Assembly: GCF_030272615.1 (NCBI RefSeq)
Contig: NC_081412.1
Location: 99,383,796-99,447,795 of the forward strand
DNA: 64,000 nt
Direction: 5' to 3'
Origin: Cryptomeria japonica
Taxonomy: Eukaryota > Streptophyta > Pinopsida > Cupressales > Cupressaceae
In this document: one piece after another, positions 24,906 through 36,571 of the stretch
Layout: every line of letters starts with the position of its first letter
Numbering within the stretch: position 1 is the first letter of the stretch
Program-made: the position numbers and the translations under genes
The notes under the pieces: generated by a model
The model's input: only the letters and a program-made list of their open reading frames with translations
The model's database searches: none
What the model was told of the DNA's origin: nothing

Positions 24906-26777
24906 CTAACATTGAGATGACTTAAGACTCAATCTTAACAAGATGGGACAACAAAAAATTTGACCCTTTTTTGACTGATTTTTCTTTATGTTTAGCAGTA
25001 ACAACTTAGTTGGCCAAGTCCTAAGTCTAGCAAATTTATTTTTGTACTCATAAATGTGAAGTTTTAACAATTTCAATTCATTTTGTGAGCACAAAACTTT
25101 AAAGATTGGTAATTGTGGGTTTTCATTATGACTATGATCTACCCACAAACATGTTGGTATTCCCTCCACCTCATATTCAAATACAAAGTAATCAACACAT
25201 AGAGGGAAAAGGAAGGAAGCAACTTGATTTGATTGTGTTGTAGGTGCATTCTCTCGCATGGTGACTTCATCATTATGAGGTCCCAGCTCGAGGGGAAACT
25301 TGTATTCCCACTCAAGTTCATACATGTCAAGAGAAATAACATCCATTAGTAATGTGATATATTGGTCATCAACATTAACTTTAACTTTCCATACATCATT
25401 ATCATGAAGACCAGCACCAAGCAGTGAATTGGGACACTTAACTTCCAATGGACTATTTACTTCAAACCCCTCCTCTAGTAAGTCAAAATCTTTAAGTTCA
25501 TCATTCTCCAGATTATTAAAATTAGAATGTTTACCTTCAGCATTACCTACCATGGTAATATCCCAAGCCATTACAAAGTCTGGACAACTTACCTTAGAAT
25601 GTGATTCCAAAGGATCAATCCTACATGAATCACATGTTGCAAAATCTAACATGTTGCATGAGCAACTACGACTACTCATCTCTATGACCAGTTCAGACAT
25701 GAGATTCATTGTCCTTTCCATTTCTTCTACAGAGGTAGGTTGCATGCTATCTTTTCCTTGCAAATTTTAAAACTCCTCTTCATGATGTACAATAGCAATT
25801 CCCTGCACAAAATCACCAGCATTAGTAATTTCATTACCAAGGTTATGAGTAACTGATGAAAAAGATATTTCTCTTGAAAGCTCATTAGAATGTGTGAAAT
25901 CAAATGAAAACTTCCCTATTCCATGCCGTTGGTCTTGGTGAAGCACATCCATTTCTGACTTTGTCTCTTGCATACACTTTTCACTTCCTTGCACTCCTTC
26001 AACTTGGAACATATCACAAACACTTTGTTGCAATAAGAGGTCGGTCTCATGTATGTGTGCATTTTCATTGTTATTTTTCATAACTTCCAACTTTCTCTCA
26101 TGATTAGCACAAACCTGATCTAGACATTCATCAAAAAGTTTTTGGCAAGTTTGAATGCGGATTTGAGTTATTTCTATGTTTGTATCAAAAGTCTCAATGT
26201 CCAAGTAATTGTTATGAATAGGGAAGAGGTCTTCCACTACTTCATCCAATAATATATTACATTCTCTTCCATCATTAACACTCTCTTCAACCAAATCAGT
26301 ACTTGTACATTCCAATGAGCAACTCATATCATCCTTGGTCAGGAAAACATCCTCAAGCACATCACCTTTGTCCAAACAAGTCAACTTATTATTATTGTTC
26401 TCAATCACTTCCAAATCTTCTCTAATATCACATTCCTTGCTTATGAAATTCATAGAAAGATCAACATTATCAACCTCTAAACATGAAAGATTATTATTCA
26501 CAACTTTGTCCAAGAAATCATCCATTATTGAATCGTCTTCTTTACAAATTGAATCCATACCCAAATTGAGTTCAACCTCATCATGTGGGACTAATTCAAT
26601 ACTCATTTGATCAGGAGAAGAAGAGTCGGCCATTAACATACTAGCTTTGTCTTTGCTTGTAGTGATTTCTCCATCATGCTGGTCTTTTCCAATCAACTCC
26701 TTATGAGGGTCTGGTTGTGAGTCTTCTTGAGATATATACAATAGGAATTTCTCTATGAATTCATTTGTAAGGCCCAA
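24906..26777 (-). pseudogene. E3 acidic ORF of unknown function
   Basis: One minus-strand frame runs 26777 to 24906 (about 620 codons) with a single internal TAA at 25764-25766. It is strongly acidic in the first 330 residues, with many Asp/Glu and Cys ('DDMSCSLECTS', 'CSCNMLDFATCDSC'). It ends in a more basic segment, 'KLLKLHIYEYKNKFARLR' and beyond. I do not recognise a domain. Its length and openness against the stop-rich neighbourhood suggest it was coding when E3 was active. It sits where pol would be in an autonomous element. Confidence 0.6.
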
Positions 26778-27655
26778 TGGTATTCCACCGGAGTGAATAC
26801 TTTGGTGAATTTTATTTCCTCCTTCAAGTATAAGTCCATTATCTCAAGGAAAACAAAACAACTAGCTTCACAATGCTTGTTTGTGAGGTGTATTCTACGG
26901 CCATCTAATAATGCAATGTCAACCACACACTTGGAAACACCCATTTTTTTCAGACGTCAATTCAAGCTACTATGTGCAAATAGAATGTCTTTGAAGGAAT
27001 ACAAAATTTTCTCAACTTTGTTTTGTGATTGGTTACTATGGAAATCATGTTGAGAATGAACATGAAAGTTTTTACTTGTTGATTCTCCATTATAACAATA
27101 TTGGGGCAGCGTTGTCGACATTTCAAAACCAATGGGGTTGTCATTCCTTACTCCAATCACATCAAGATTAATCATCAACTCAACTTCTTTATTCAACAAA
27201 TCCAAAAACCAATCAACATTGTTTTTACATGGTAAATTCAATTCAACATCTCTCTCATGTTTATTGATAGAGGAAGGCATAAACACCACCTTACCAGCTT
27301 CATTCACACTTGTCATAAGTTATCTATCATGCTGGATTTCATCAAGAAAATTGCCTTCATGAGTGAATGTTTGTGAATCCTCTTGTGCCTTAAATAGTAT
27401 GAGTTGTTCTCTCAACTCATTTGTCAACTCGAGGTCCCAATGATCTTCCAGGGGAGTGAATACATCCTCAAGTTTAATCATGTGTTTCAAATATCTATCC
27501 AATCTCTCAAGGAAAACACAACAATTAATCTCATAATGTTTGTGTGTGCAGTGTATTCTACATCCATCTACCCATGTAAAATCTCCCAAAGACTTAGATA
27601 CACCCAACTCTCTCAACCTTTTATCCAAATGTTTATGCGCAAGTGTAGTATCCAA
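26753..27655 (-). pseudogene. E3 unknown ORF with internally duplicated domain
   Basis: A minus-strand frame runs 27655-26753 in three pieces separated by stops, with no frame change. Two related blocks can be seen. One is 'GVSKSLGDFTWVDGCRIHCT', then 'CCVFLERLDRYLK' and 'VFTPLEDHW' (27600-27430). The other is 'GVSKCVVDIALLDGRRIHLT', 'CFVFLEIMDLYLK' and 'VFTPVEYHW' (26944-26770). The stretch before each block also matches: 'LPQYFYNEESTSGRFHMH' (27770-27715) and 'LPQYCYNGESTSKNFHVH' (27105-27050). So a unit of about 220 residues is repeated once. The function is unknown. Confidence 0.6.
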
Positions 27656-28733
27656 CCATAACCAAAATTTTGCACACCTTCATCATGCGTTTGATCATCA
27701 TGGAATTCGCCTTGATAATGCATATGAAACCTTCCACTTGTTGATTCTTCATTATAAAAGTATTGGGGCAGCATTGTGGCAACTTCAACTTCTCCCAAAT
27801 CTTTGCCAAAAGTGGTTGTTAAATCACCTCCAAATCTAATTTTTTGTTTGTAATCAGAATTTGCAGCCACTTCTTCTTTATTTTCAAACAAACAGTTCAT
27901 GTAGCATGACTGATTATTGACTTTTGTAGCTACAACTTCATTATAATTTGTTGTTCTTCCTCCTGAATCATGACCAAAGAAATAAGTTACAGCCATAAAA
28001 ATTTCATTAGTAGGTGTAGTATTTTCATTCACATATGATGATTGCATTTGGTGATTGTAGTTTGGTTGATCTATTGTGTTATTTAAAGTCATAGTAGGCA
28101 GATTTGGGACATTATAGTTTTTGAATGCTTGGTGTTGGATAGGCATGGTGTGTGCCTGAGCACAAGTTTGTACATATGAACAATCCCCTAACACAATTTC
28201 ATTAAAATGGTAAAAATTATTATCCACAATGTCATACCCAAATTGTGCTAAGATTAAGGCTATTCCAAGTGCCTGATGTACATCTTTGACTTCACCAAAA
28301 CTTTTAATCTTTTCTGCAAACATATTACCAATACCCCAAAAGTAATGACCTTTCAAAAATCTTGCGTCTGTTACTATGCTTGTAGATTGAACTCTTTGAT
28401 ACATAAGCAAGAATCTATGATTGAATTGAGCAATTGATTCACCAGATACTCTTTTCACACTTGCAAATTGAATTATTACATCTTTTGATCTTTGAAAGGA
28501 TCAAATTGACTTAAGAAAAGGAATTCAAATTCATACCATGACCAAATCAAGCTAGGAGAAAGACTTGCATACCATTGTGATGCTGAACCTTGAAGAGTTT
28601 GAAAAAACAAGTTGCAAGAAACATCCTCTGGTGTGCTTTGAAGGGAAAACACTTGATGTTTAAAAAGATTTACATGGTCTGAAGCAATTTGTCTATTTTT
28701 CAAGAAAGAACATGGGAAGCCCATTATACGCAT
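27613..28733 (-). pseudogene. E3 gag-like ORF
   Basis: The ORF begins about 140 bp after the right LTR. Residues 45-85 (28476-28600) read 'QTLQGSASQWYASLSPSLI', then W-x-EFEFLFLSQF. That is the hallmark of the retrotransposon gag core. A frame change near 28470 leads to 28458-27613, with 'VSGESIAQFNHRFLLMYQRV' continuing the gag helices. No zinc knuckle is seen. The later part merges into the first copy of the duplicated unknown block. One frameshift makes it a pseudogene. Confidence 0.7.
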
Positions 28734-28874
28734 GATGAGGAATTGAATGAATAATCTTGGGTATGCACAATGGACTTCCCATTGGAGTTAAACTTTCCCA
28801 ATGTCTAACTCACTCTAACTTAAGAAAATAATTAAGAAATCATTATCGACCCTCCTTCAAGCACCAGTTTCTAT

Positions 28875-31640
28875 TGATGGGTGTTTTGACACACTCACCA
28901 ACAATCAAGTAGTTTATGTGAACAGTCACCACCTCTCTTGAAAAGCAATAAGTTTTGGGAAATTAAATACTCCAAGGTCTCTATAGTCGGGTCTCGACGG
29001 TGATGCGTAGCTCAATGGTTCATGCGGTTGTACCTGTCAAGGGGCCTGCTGGTTGAAACAAATTCCAATAACTTCCAATAATTTAACTCTTTTTTTCTAT
29101 TTTATGATTTAGATTCTCTTTCGAAATAAATTGCAAAAGATAGATTAGGGAAACAAGAAAATAACAATGAAACCAATACAATAACAACTTAATGAACTAC
29201 ACAATTAGCACCCTGCAATCCAAAAATTTCAATAACGGACCTCCAATAAACATGCAAAGTCATGCAACCTCACAAAATCATGGAAAGAATACCACCATAA
29301 TATTGTTTCATCACATTAATACTCATACACCACTTAGGTGTGCAATATGATTCATAAAGCAATCAAACATAAGACCAAAATAGGTTGTTGATTTCAAACA
29401 ATAAACATTACCATATTGCAAAGAAAAAATTCATAGCACATGCGCATGGATCAGGCAATCTATAAGATGCTTCTTGTATTAACTCCAAATAATGTATCAC
29501 AAAACTACTCAAATTCATAAGAATAATCTAAAATCTCTAAGTGGGCCTCAAATCATCAATTTGCAGACCCTTACAATGAATGAAAAATTCTAATTTATAG
29601 AGTTTCTTGCCCTACTTTCTAGGAAGTAAATCTACCTAAATTAAGCACGAAAAAGCAAGGAGTCGCAGTTGACATGCAAGTCTTTGCCTTGAACTCTAGT
29701 TAACTATTACAAAACTGCGACTGGTTAAGTATTACGAAAATAGGGTCGCATGAGCCAACACTTCGTAATCATGCAAAAATGCAAGTCTCTGCCTTGAACT
29801 CCAGTTAACTACTACAAAACTGTGAATGGGTGAGCATTAGGAAAATAGTGTTGCATGAGCCAACACTTCGTAATCATGCAAAAATGCAAGTCGCTACCTG
29901 TGAACTCCACTTAACTGTTATGAAACTGTGACTGGGTGAGCATTACAAAAATGGTGTTGAATGAACCAACACTTCGTAATCATGTGAAACTTGCTCAATA
30001 ATCAAGGTATGTGCTAGAGAAGCAGTTGAAGTCCTAGTGTAGTGGCGATGATGGTAATCCAGCATGCAAAACTAGCATTACAAAATGATGGGAGACATAA
30101 TCGACATGCAAGTCGCTACCTATGAACTCCACTTCACTGTTACAAAATTGTGACTGGCTAAGCATTACGAAAATGGTGTTGCATGAACCAACACTTAGTA
30201 ATCATGCAAAACTAATGCCAAAAAAGCAAGTGTGACATCTAGTATCAGTTGAAGCTATAGTGGTTGTGATGGTGGTATTTCTCCAACATGCATTTTAGTT
30301 TTTCTAACTGCATGTTTGTCCTCCATTCCTCTTGTAGTTTTGGTAGTTGTTGATGAAACATTCTATGGAAGTGGTTGGTGGGTCAACAATATACTCCATT
30401 CTGAATTTAAAAACTCTGAGTACCTCCTTTTTACTCTCTAGTCTTCTTTTGGGATGAGGTGGAAGGTTCCATAAGTCTAATTCAACTATTACAAAACTAG
30501 TGCTCACTGCCCACTTCCATAACAATGCTCCAGAGGTAGGTATTTTGTAACATGCAAAATAAGATACATAATCGGCTTCATCATATTAACAAAATCATAA
30601 GGGACTCTGAAATTTTGGGATTTTGGGGTTCTACTTAATTGTTATGAAACTAGTGCTCACCGCTCACTTCCATGATAGTGCTCCAGAGGCAAGCATTTCA
30701 TAATTTTAGGATTCTGGGGTTCATTATTGATGATTTCAAAATTTTGAGATTCCAAGGTCCATTATTGAGGATTTCGAGATTTTGGGGTTCCGGGGTTCTA
30801 CTTAACTATTACAAAACTAGCACTCACCACTCACTTATGTGATAGTGCTCCAGAGGCAAGCATTTTATAATTTCAGGATTTTGGCGTTTCGAGGTTCATT
30901 TTTTAGGATTTCAGGATTCCAAGAAACAAAGCCAACAACCTATGGATCGATAAAAGTTGATTTTATTGAAAGAACGAAATCTAACTCTAAACCCTAAACT
31001 GTGAAAACAGGAAAAATGGAAAAAAATGAGAAAACAAGGACAGGGAAATAAAAGATCAACCCAGAAAAGGAAGGACGAAAGAAACACGAACAAGCAATGA
31101 CATGATGAAAACAACAACCAAGGAGAAGACACACAATGAAGACGAAGATGCACAAGCGACAGGCTCAGAACCTCAGGGACCCAAGTTTCCTAAAAACAGA
31201 TAGAAAAACAACCCAGGAGTTCAGGAATCCAAACTTCCAGAGCGAAAGTCAAAAGATGAACAAACACTTTGGGACTCCGGGAACCCGAAGTTCCAAAGTG
31301 ATGCTCTGAAATGACACAAAGAGAACTTGGGAGTTCGAGAACCCAAACTTCCGAACAAGAAAATATAAACATGACCCAGAACTTTGAAAACCCGAACTTT
31401 CAGGGCTACACAAACAAACAAATGAGACAACAACGAACTCGAGAACTGGGGGACCCGGATTCCTGAACAAAGAAACAAAAACAAGCAAACAACCCACCTT
31501 AGGAACTCAGGAACCTGGGTTTCGAGGTGAACAAAACAAAAGCTAAAAAGAAAAGGAAAAACTAATAGAAAAAGACAAAAGAGGGGACCCGTATTTTCAT
31601 ACAAAAGAAAATGACGGGACTAGATATGTAGGACATAACA
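28875..31640 (-). repeat. E3 right LTR (5' LTR if minus polarity)
   Basis: A 2766-bp partner of 19913-22705. A TATA-like CTATAAATTAG on the minus strand (about 29590-29605) lies roughly 2.0 kb into the LTR in minus sense, leaving about 0.7 kb for transcribed R-U5. Internal tandem arrays match those in the left copy. On the minus strand its end is followed, after 8 nt, by TGGTGCTTGAAGGAGGG, a possible primer-binding site, then by gag. Confidence 0.87.
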
Positions 31641-32169
31641 CATGTACCATGTAATATATACACCAACTCCATCTGATAGGAAATCCATGCCCTCCTAGGT
31701 CAGACATCACCCGTCTACTCAGAAACCCGTAGATTACAAGTACTAGGTGAGGAATGTGTGGGATCTCCATCGCCCTAGCTAGATGCATCTAACTCCTGTC
31801 CATCATGAGTAGCGCCTCATACTCACAAATCTCTTGAAGGTAGAAATCTACCGCATCCAGTTGATACTCAAGGATGACACCATGAATGGGGATCTTCAAG
31901 ATCCTCCATACATCCAATAGAGTCATTGTCGCCTCTCCTATGGGTAGGTGAAAAGTGCAAGTCCTACTATCCCATCTCTCCACTAGAGTGGTCATCATGA
32001 CAGTATGTGCCCAGATCCTCAACCATCGACTGACAAAATGCAATCCTACTGTGGCCAGTATCTCCAACTCATTTGCCCTTAGCTGCCTATAAAGCCTCAT
32101 GGTCGTTGGCCAGTGCTCGCTTGATGCTAATGGCCCCAAATCTGCCTGCATCCCTACAAACCACTTCAT
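31641..32169 (-). pseudogene. Antisense PMD gene of gypsy-1, N-terminal half
   Basis: The minus-strand translation has 'LVERWDSRTCTFHLPIGEAT' and then 'MTLLDVWRILKIPIHG'. That is the diagnostic start of the plant mobile domain, with the pattern ERW-x(3)-THTFHLP-x-GE-x-T-x-TL-x-D. It matches 'LAERWHSETCTFHLPMGEMT' in the gypsy-2 PMD. A stop at 31789-31791 is followed in frame by more PMD-like sequence up to 31641, where the E3 LTR begins. The next residues of the PMD alignment resume at 19912, so E3 split one gene. The true start of the gene is not visible. Confidence 0.82.
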
Positions 32170-33070
32170 TGTCTCATGACATTCTAGGTCCTATTCTATT
32201 CTTGAGACATTTATGATTCCCCCTAAGCTATTTTCTATACCTTTACACAACAAATTCTTCATTTTCCTCCCCTTCTAGCGCTCATGCTAATTCATTCAAT
32301 GCTCATGCCAAATGCATGGCAATCACGCTATACCACAGTCATACATGATGAACCCCCTGATTTGGGACCTTAACCTCAACTGGCAAGGGCGCTCGCATCG
32401 CACGTCCCTTTTCCCCTTACAGCCTAAACCCTAATCCAGACTAGCGCGGTCGCCCACGCTAAGCATGTTTGCCTACCCCAAAACCCTCTCTATACCCTAT
32501 CCTTCCACTTGCACTGGTGCTATTCGCCAATGCTCACGCTACCCTAGGGGCGCACGCATTGAAACAATGATCAGTGCATCCACCCCGTTAGACTTATAGA
32601 CCCATTTCTAACCCTGAATCCACCCTAAACCTCTCAAATCACAGAGGAGGTTAGTGGTACATATTGGTGGTCCATAGCGGGTGAGTCTCTCATAACGACG
32701 AACCCTCTCAACGTGGTGCTCATGTATCGGAATGTGGTCCATCTCTTATTCTTCTCTCTAAGCTCGAATATGCTCCAATGCTTATGTGTGACAATGACCC
32801 TTCATTGGGCCCTATGTGGCTTATATGGGCCCCCTCACGGGCCCACTCTCATTGTCTCCTTTCTTCTTCTATCGCTTTTCGTATTTTCCTCAATCATTTC
32901 TCTCTCGCTTTCTCATTCGCTCATCATTTTTCCTCCTTCCTTCTTTTTTTCGAGAATTTTCCTCTGATTTTTCTTCAAAAATTCTGGAGGGAGCATACAC
33001 CACCCACGCTTTACACTGGGGCATCCTTTTTCTTCTATCTTTTACCCATCACCAAATTTTGCCACTGCAT
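32170..33070 (+). other. gypsy-1 spacer between PMD gene and 3' LTR
   Basis: No gene is seen. At 32280-32560 short GC motifs recur (GCTCATGC, GCGCTCGCA, GCGCACGC, GCTCACGC). They occupy the position that the CACAGACGCG-type array and PMD intron occupy in gypsy-2. The 32810-33060 part is pyrimidine-rich. Confidence 0.5.
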
Positions 33071-34288
33071 AAAAGAAGGGAAAAATGTATACACTTAAAT
33101 TAATTTAACTCTCCCGCATAGTTAATTTATTTAATTATGTTAATACTTATTCTTCTCAATATTAATTAAATTGATTTTAATTAATATTGTCACTATAGTC
33201 CAATAATTGATTTATTTAATAAATCAATTTTTCTTTCCTCTCCTAACGTATCCAAAATTAATTCTTCCTAAATGTTCCCTTTAATTAATTAATTAACCCT
33301 TGTGATTCCTACAAATCACCTTTTCCTAATCCATCATCAACCTAATTAATTCTTCTAGAAACCCTGTTAATCCCACTTACCATTATTTCCTAATTTTTAA
33401 TTGCCTCCACTCATTCTCTCTCCTATTCAAATCCTCCTACAAATCCCACTTGCTCTAATCCCACCTAATCATTCTTCTAACCTCTCTTCTAATGGGTTGC
33501 TAGTGGCTAATCCTCATGATTAGCCACAAAGTCAACTCCTTGTGCCCTCACTCAATCACTTTCACTGAATGATCTCCTTACATCTCTCTATGCATCTCCT
33601 CATCCAACTACCTTCCTTAAATGCTCTTTTCCTAGGTGAACGCGAGATTTTCAAAAATCTCACATTCCTCTAGGTATCCCTTCACCGAAGGAATTTTTTT
33701 CCTTTTTATTCCTCCAATGCCCATGCTCCCTTTTTGGAGAATTTTTAATTCCTGCTTCTCATCATCCAAGGAATATTTTTATTCCTTTTGTCTTCCCTAG
33801 GTGCATTGGGAAGCCTTCCCAATGAACCTTGAGGAGTGTGGAGACAAGAAATGCCTTTATGGCATATCTCTTGGACTCCACACTTGTCTTGTCAACTCCT
33901 CTTTATCCATGTGTGAGATCACATGCAATCTTGACCCTCCATCTTCAATTAATCCTAGCCCTCTATTTCCTCTCTCCTTCTTCTATAAATTGGAGACTTC
34001 ACTCCTTCATTTTCCATCTCCAAATCAAGTAAGTTCATGCTGACCATTTGAGTTTAGATAGTCATCCAAAGCACCCAAACTATAGCCAAATCTATACTCA
34101 TCTATCACTTAGCAATTTATCCATCCATTTCATCCTCCCATCAATCATCTTTTGCACATTTGGAGATCCAATCAAGTTGGACAAGGGCACTTTTCCAACC
34201 TCATCACGCTCAATCCAAGGAACAAGTGATGACTATGAAGGTATAATGGTGTTTTATTAAGTTTGTTTATTTATGCTTAAACTAACCA
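33071..34288 (+). repeat. gypsy-1 polypurine tract and 3' LTR
   Basis: The purine run AAAAGAAGGGAAAAA (33071-33085) is directly followed by TGTATACACTTAAATTAATT, an LTR start that resembles the gypsy-2 LTR start TGTAGACACCTAAAATTG. A TATA-like CTATAAATTGG lies near 33983. The end is placed near the CA at 34287-34288 and is uncertain, because the next sequence reads as a transposase exon and no 5' LTR copy is available for comparison. Confidence 0.7.
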
Positions 34289-35793
34289 TTTATCTTCATC
34301 CTAGTTTTCCCTTGGTTCACAACCATGAACCTCTCCACACAACCTACAAATGCCACTATTTTTTCATGTGATTGTGGCATTGTTCGTGATACCATTTTCA
34401 AATTTGTGCTCGCTTCATTCCATGTCATGATGTCAGCATCCTCTATATGTGCTTTTGCACTAGAAATGGTATCGACAACCGACAGAGGTGTTGTGTGTGC
34501 ATTAACGTTATTAGATATTGGAGTTGACATAGGAATAGGTTATCCACAAAACAATATCTTACAGTGAAGTGCGGATCTTTTAAATCACCATACATAAACA
34601 TTGACGAACCAAACAAGTTGAGTTGCATTTAACATCAACTTACCTAGGAGACGTGAATCATTAAATGAGTTGTCGACCATTGTAGCAACCTTCAAAGCCC
34701 ACTTGCATGTGTTTCCTTGAAAACTCCATGGATAGTCACATATGTACAAGTGATCATCACATTTTGTAGCCATGTACCAATTGCAAGAGGATTGACTTTT
34801 CACCTGGTACGAACCAGGATTCATGTCATCTGGAAAAAAATCGACATCAATAATTTCCTTTGCCCTCTCCATGCTAGTTCGCAAATGTGACAACCTATAG
34901 TTTCTAATGAATCCATATTGCAACAATCGCTTTTTCTTGTAGAATGGTTCCACTTTATAGGAAAGCTTGTGATACAGATTGTCCATCCTCTTTGTGCACA
35001 TCTTCTTATTGTCTCTTAGGTGCAGCACCTTCAATTTTCCATGGTATGATTCGATGGCATTATTTGTGTCCTGGTTAGTGTGAGGGAAATTCCTTATGTT
35101 TTTTGCCCACATTGCTAACCAAAAGATGAAATAAAAAGGAAGATGCCAACGAATAAACGAATGTGACAACTATCGCAACGAAAGAGTTAACAAGTCGGGG
35201 AGGGCAAATATAAGGTAACTCAAAACTCACCAAAAAGGTCATCTTGACACCATGTGTTGTGGAAGTACTCTAGAAAACATTGTTGATTAACGAGTTCAAC
35301 AAAGAAATTGTGCACTTGTTGAGTAGTGCACTCTTTACTTTCATGCATTGTCATCATTATCTTCTCTAAATAGCAAAAAATGTCCATTGCTCTTTCCTTT
35401 GTCGCATACTTGTAGACATTCTTCAACCATGCTCACCGCATGTGCTAGATACAAAGTATCACAAGGAATTGAAAAACAGTCTTGTTTTGAAGTCAATGAT
35501 TAATTGTGCCTGATAAATATACAAAAAATGGTAGAGAAACATATCTTACTGTTTGATATGAAGTAGACTAACAATTTAAACATGCACGTACTGTATCGCT
35601 TGAATCTCTGCACTCGCATCATCTATGATGTATGCATTGATCCTCCAATCAGGCCTCTTTTCCTTTGCTCATCTCTGCAACTCCACCAACCACACCTCAA
35701 GGTCCTCGATCTTGTTCCTCGATGTCACTACCCATGCAATGGGCACCCTCGATTGTTACTCGTCAAACACGGGCAAAGAATACAATTGGTACT
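34282..35793 (-). pseudogene. MULE-type transposase gene remnant with intron-like gaps
   Basis: Minus-strand blocks match a Mutator-like transposase. At 35793-35592 there is 'VPIAWVVTSRNKIEDLEVWL' and 'AYIIDDASAEIQAIQ', with two stops. At 35480-35220 come 'WLKNVYKYATKERAMDIF' and 'FVELVNQQCFLEYFHNTW'. At 35169-34645 there is 'NNAIESYHGKLKVLHLR' and a SWIM-like zinc finger, C-D-Y-P-W-S-F-Q-G-N-T-C-K-W. At 34530-34282 is a possible last exon. Gaps begin with GT-type donors such as GTACGTGC and GTAAGTTG, as if spliced. The N-terminal part is missing: gypsy-2 abuts it at 35794. It lies between two LTRs and is dead. Confidence 0.72.
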
Positions 35794-36571
35794 TGTTTAC
35801 AGTGAAAATGGATACAACAATGATAATATTGAAAGACTAAATGAATTCAACCACAAAACCCTAGCCTAACAACAACAAAGATCCACCATAACATATGAAG
35901 ATTACCTAAGACAATGCAAATCAAATGAAATCACAAAGATTATACCATCACATGTCGAATAGGGTTTGAATCTCCATTCTTCCTATCTCCATTGATCTTG
36001 CTTGATATATTTGCTCTCAGATTTTATGTGCACAAGAGCTCAACAAAGAATGTAAATGTGGTTGCAAGTAGGATCGCATATGAAAGTTCAAAAGCGTAGT
36101 GTAGTCAAGTAGTCAACCAGGGTTTTATAATGAAGGAAGCATCTCCTTATATAGAAGACACTATAAGAAATGGAGGGATAAGATTGAGAGGTGTAAAAGA
36201 GGTCAGCTATGATTAGAGGGTAGGTAGAGGAAATAATAAAATAATGAAAGGGTAGGTAGTGTAGGAATTAAGAGATGAATGACATGTGTCATGGGTAGAA
36301 AAGGCTAATGAATTAATTAAATAATTAAAGATTCATTTAATTAATAGAAGAAGTGGGATCAATTAAATAAATAAGATATTTATTTAATTTAGGAAAAAGG
36401 ATAATTTAAATAAATAAATGTATTTATTTAAATGAGAAATAAGGCTAGAAGAGGATAAATGAATTAATTAAATAAATAAAGATTTATTTAATTAATAGAA
36501 GAATTAGGCTAAAGATAATTAAATAAATAGAATATTTATTTAATTAGACATGACAATTTTAGGTGTCTACA
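35794..36571 (-). repeat. gypsy-2 3' LTR and adjacent polypurine tract
   Basis: On the minus strand the LTR starts TGTAGACACCTAAAATTGTC and ends GTAAACA, 778 bp. The minus-strand purine tract CTCAAAGAGGGGCAAAA (36588-36572) directly precedes it. A TATATAAGGAG box in minus sense (36159-36149) marks the likely promoter. The AT-rich part (36310-36550) has repeated TTTAATTAATT/AAATAAATA motifs. Confidence 0.93.

Larger units (their letters stand above)
19913..31640 (-). mobile_element. E3: non-autonomous LTR retrotransposon (gag-like, no pol) inserted in PMD gene
   Basis: Two direct repeats of about 2.8 kb (19913-22705 and 28875-31640) run from TGAYGGGTGTTTTGACAC to CATAACA and enclose 6.2 kb. 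A gag-like ORF starts 140 bp inside the right repeat on the minus strand, followed by unknown ORFs. No RT, RNase H or integrase is found. Polarity is set to minus by gag and by a TATA-like CTATAAATTAG on the minus strand near 29600. A minus-strand TGGTGCTTGAAGGAGGG at 28866-28850 could be the primer site. The left LTR has a competing primer-site-like TGGCGACTATCTGGG on the plus strand, so polarity is not settled. No clean target duplication was found (GTTGT left, CATGT right). Confidence 0.8.
5280..34288 (+). mobile_element. Ty3/gypsy LTR retrotransposon 'gypsy-1' with antisense PMD gene, nested by two later insertions
   Basis: Order on the plus strand: leader, gag, protease, G-patch, RT, RNase H, second (archaeal-type) RNase H, integrase, spacer, antisense PMD gene, spacer, polypurine tract (33071-33085) and 3' LTR (33086 to about 34288). 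No copy of the 3' LTR is found before gag. The 5' LTR is probably left of the LINE, which seems to have landed in the leader. A solo LTR (8556-9910) and the E3 element (19913-31640) interrupt it, so its own sequence in the window is about 16 kb. Dual RNase H and a non-chromodomain integrase end point to the Tat-like side of Ty3/gypsy. Both outer boundaries are approximate. Confidence 0.82.
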
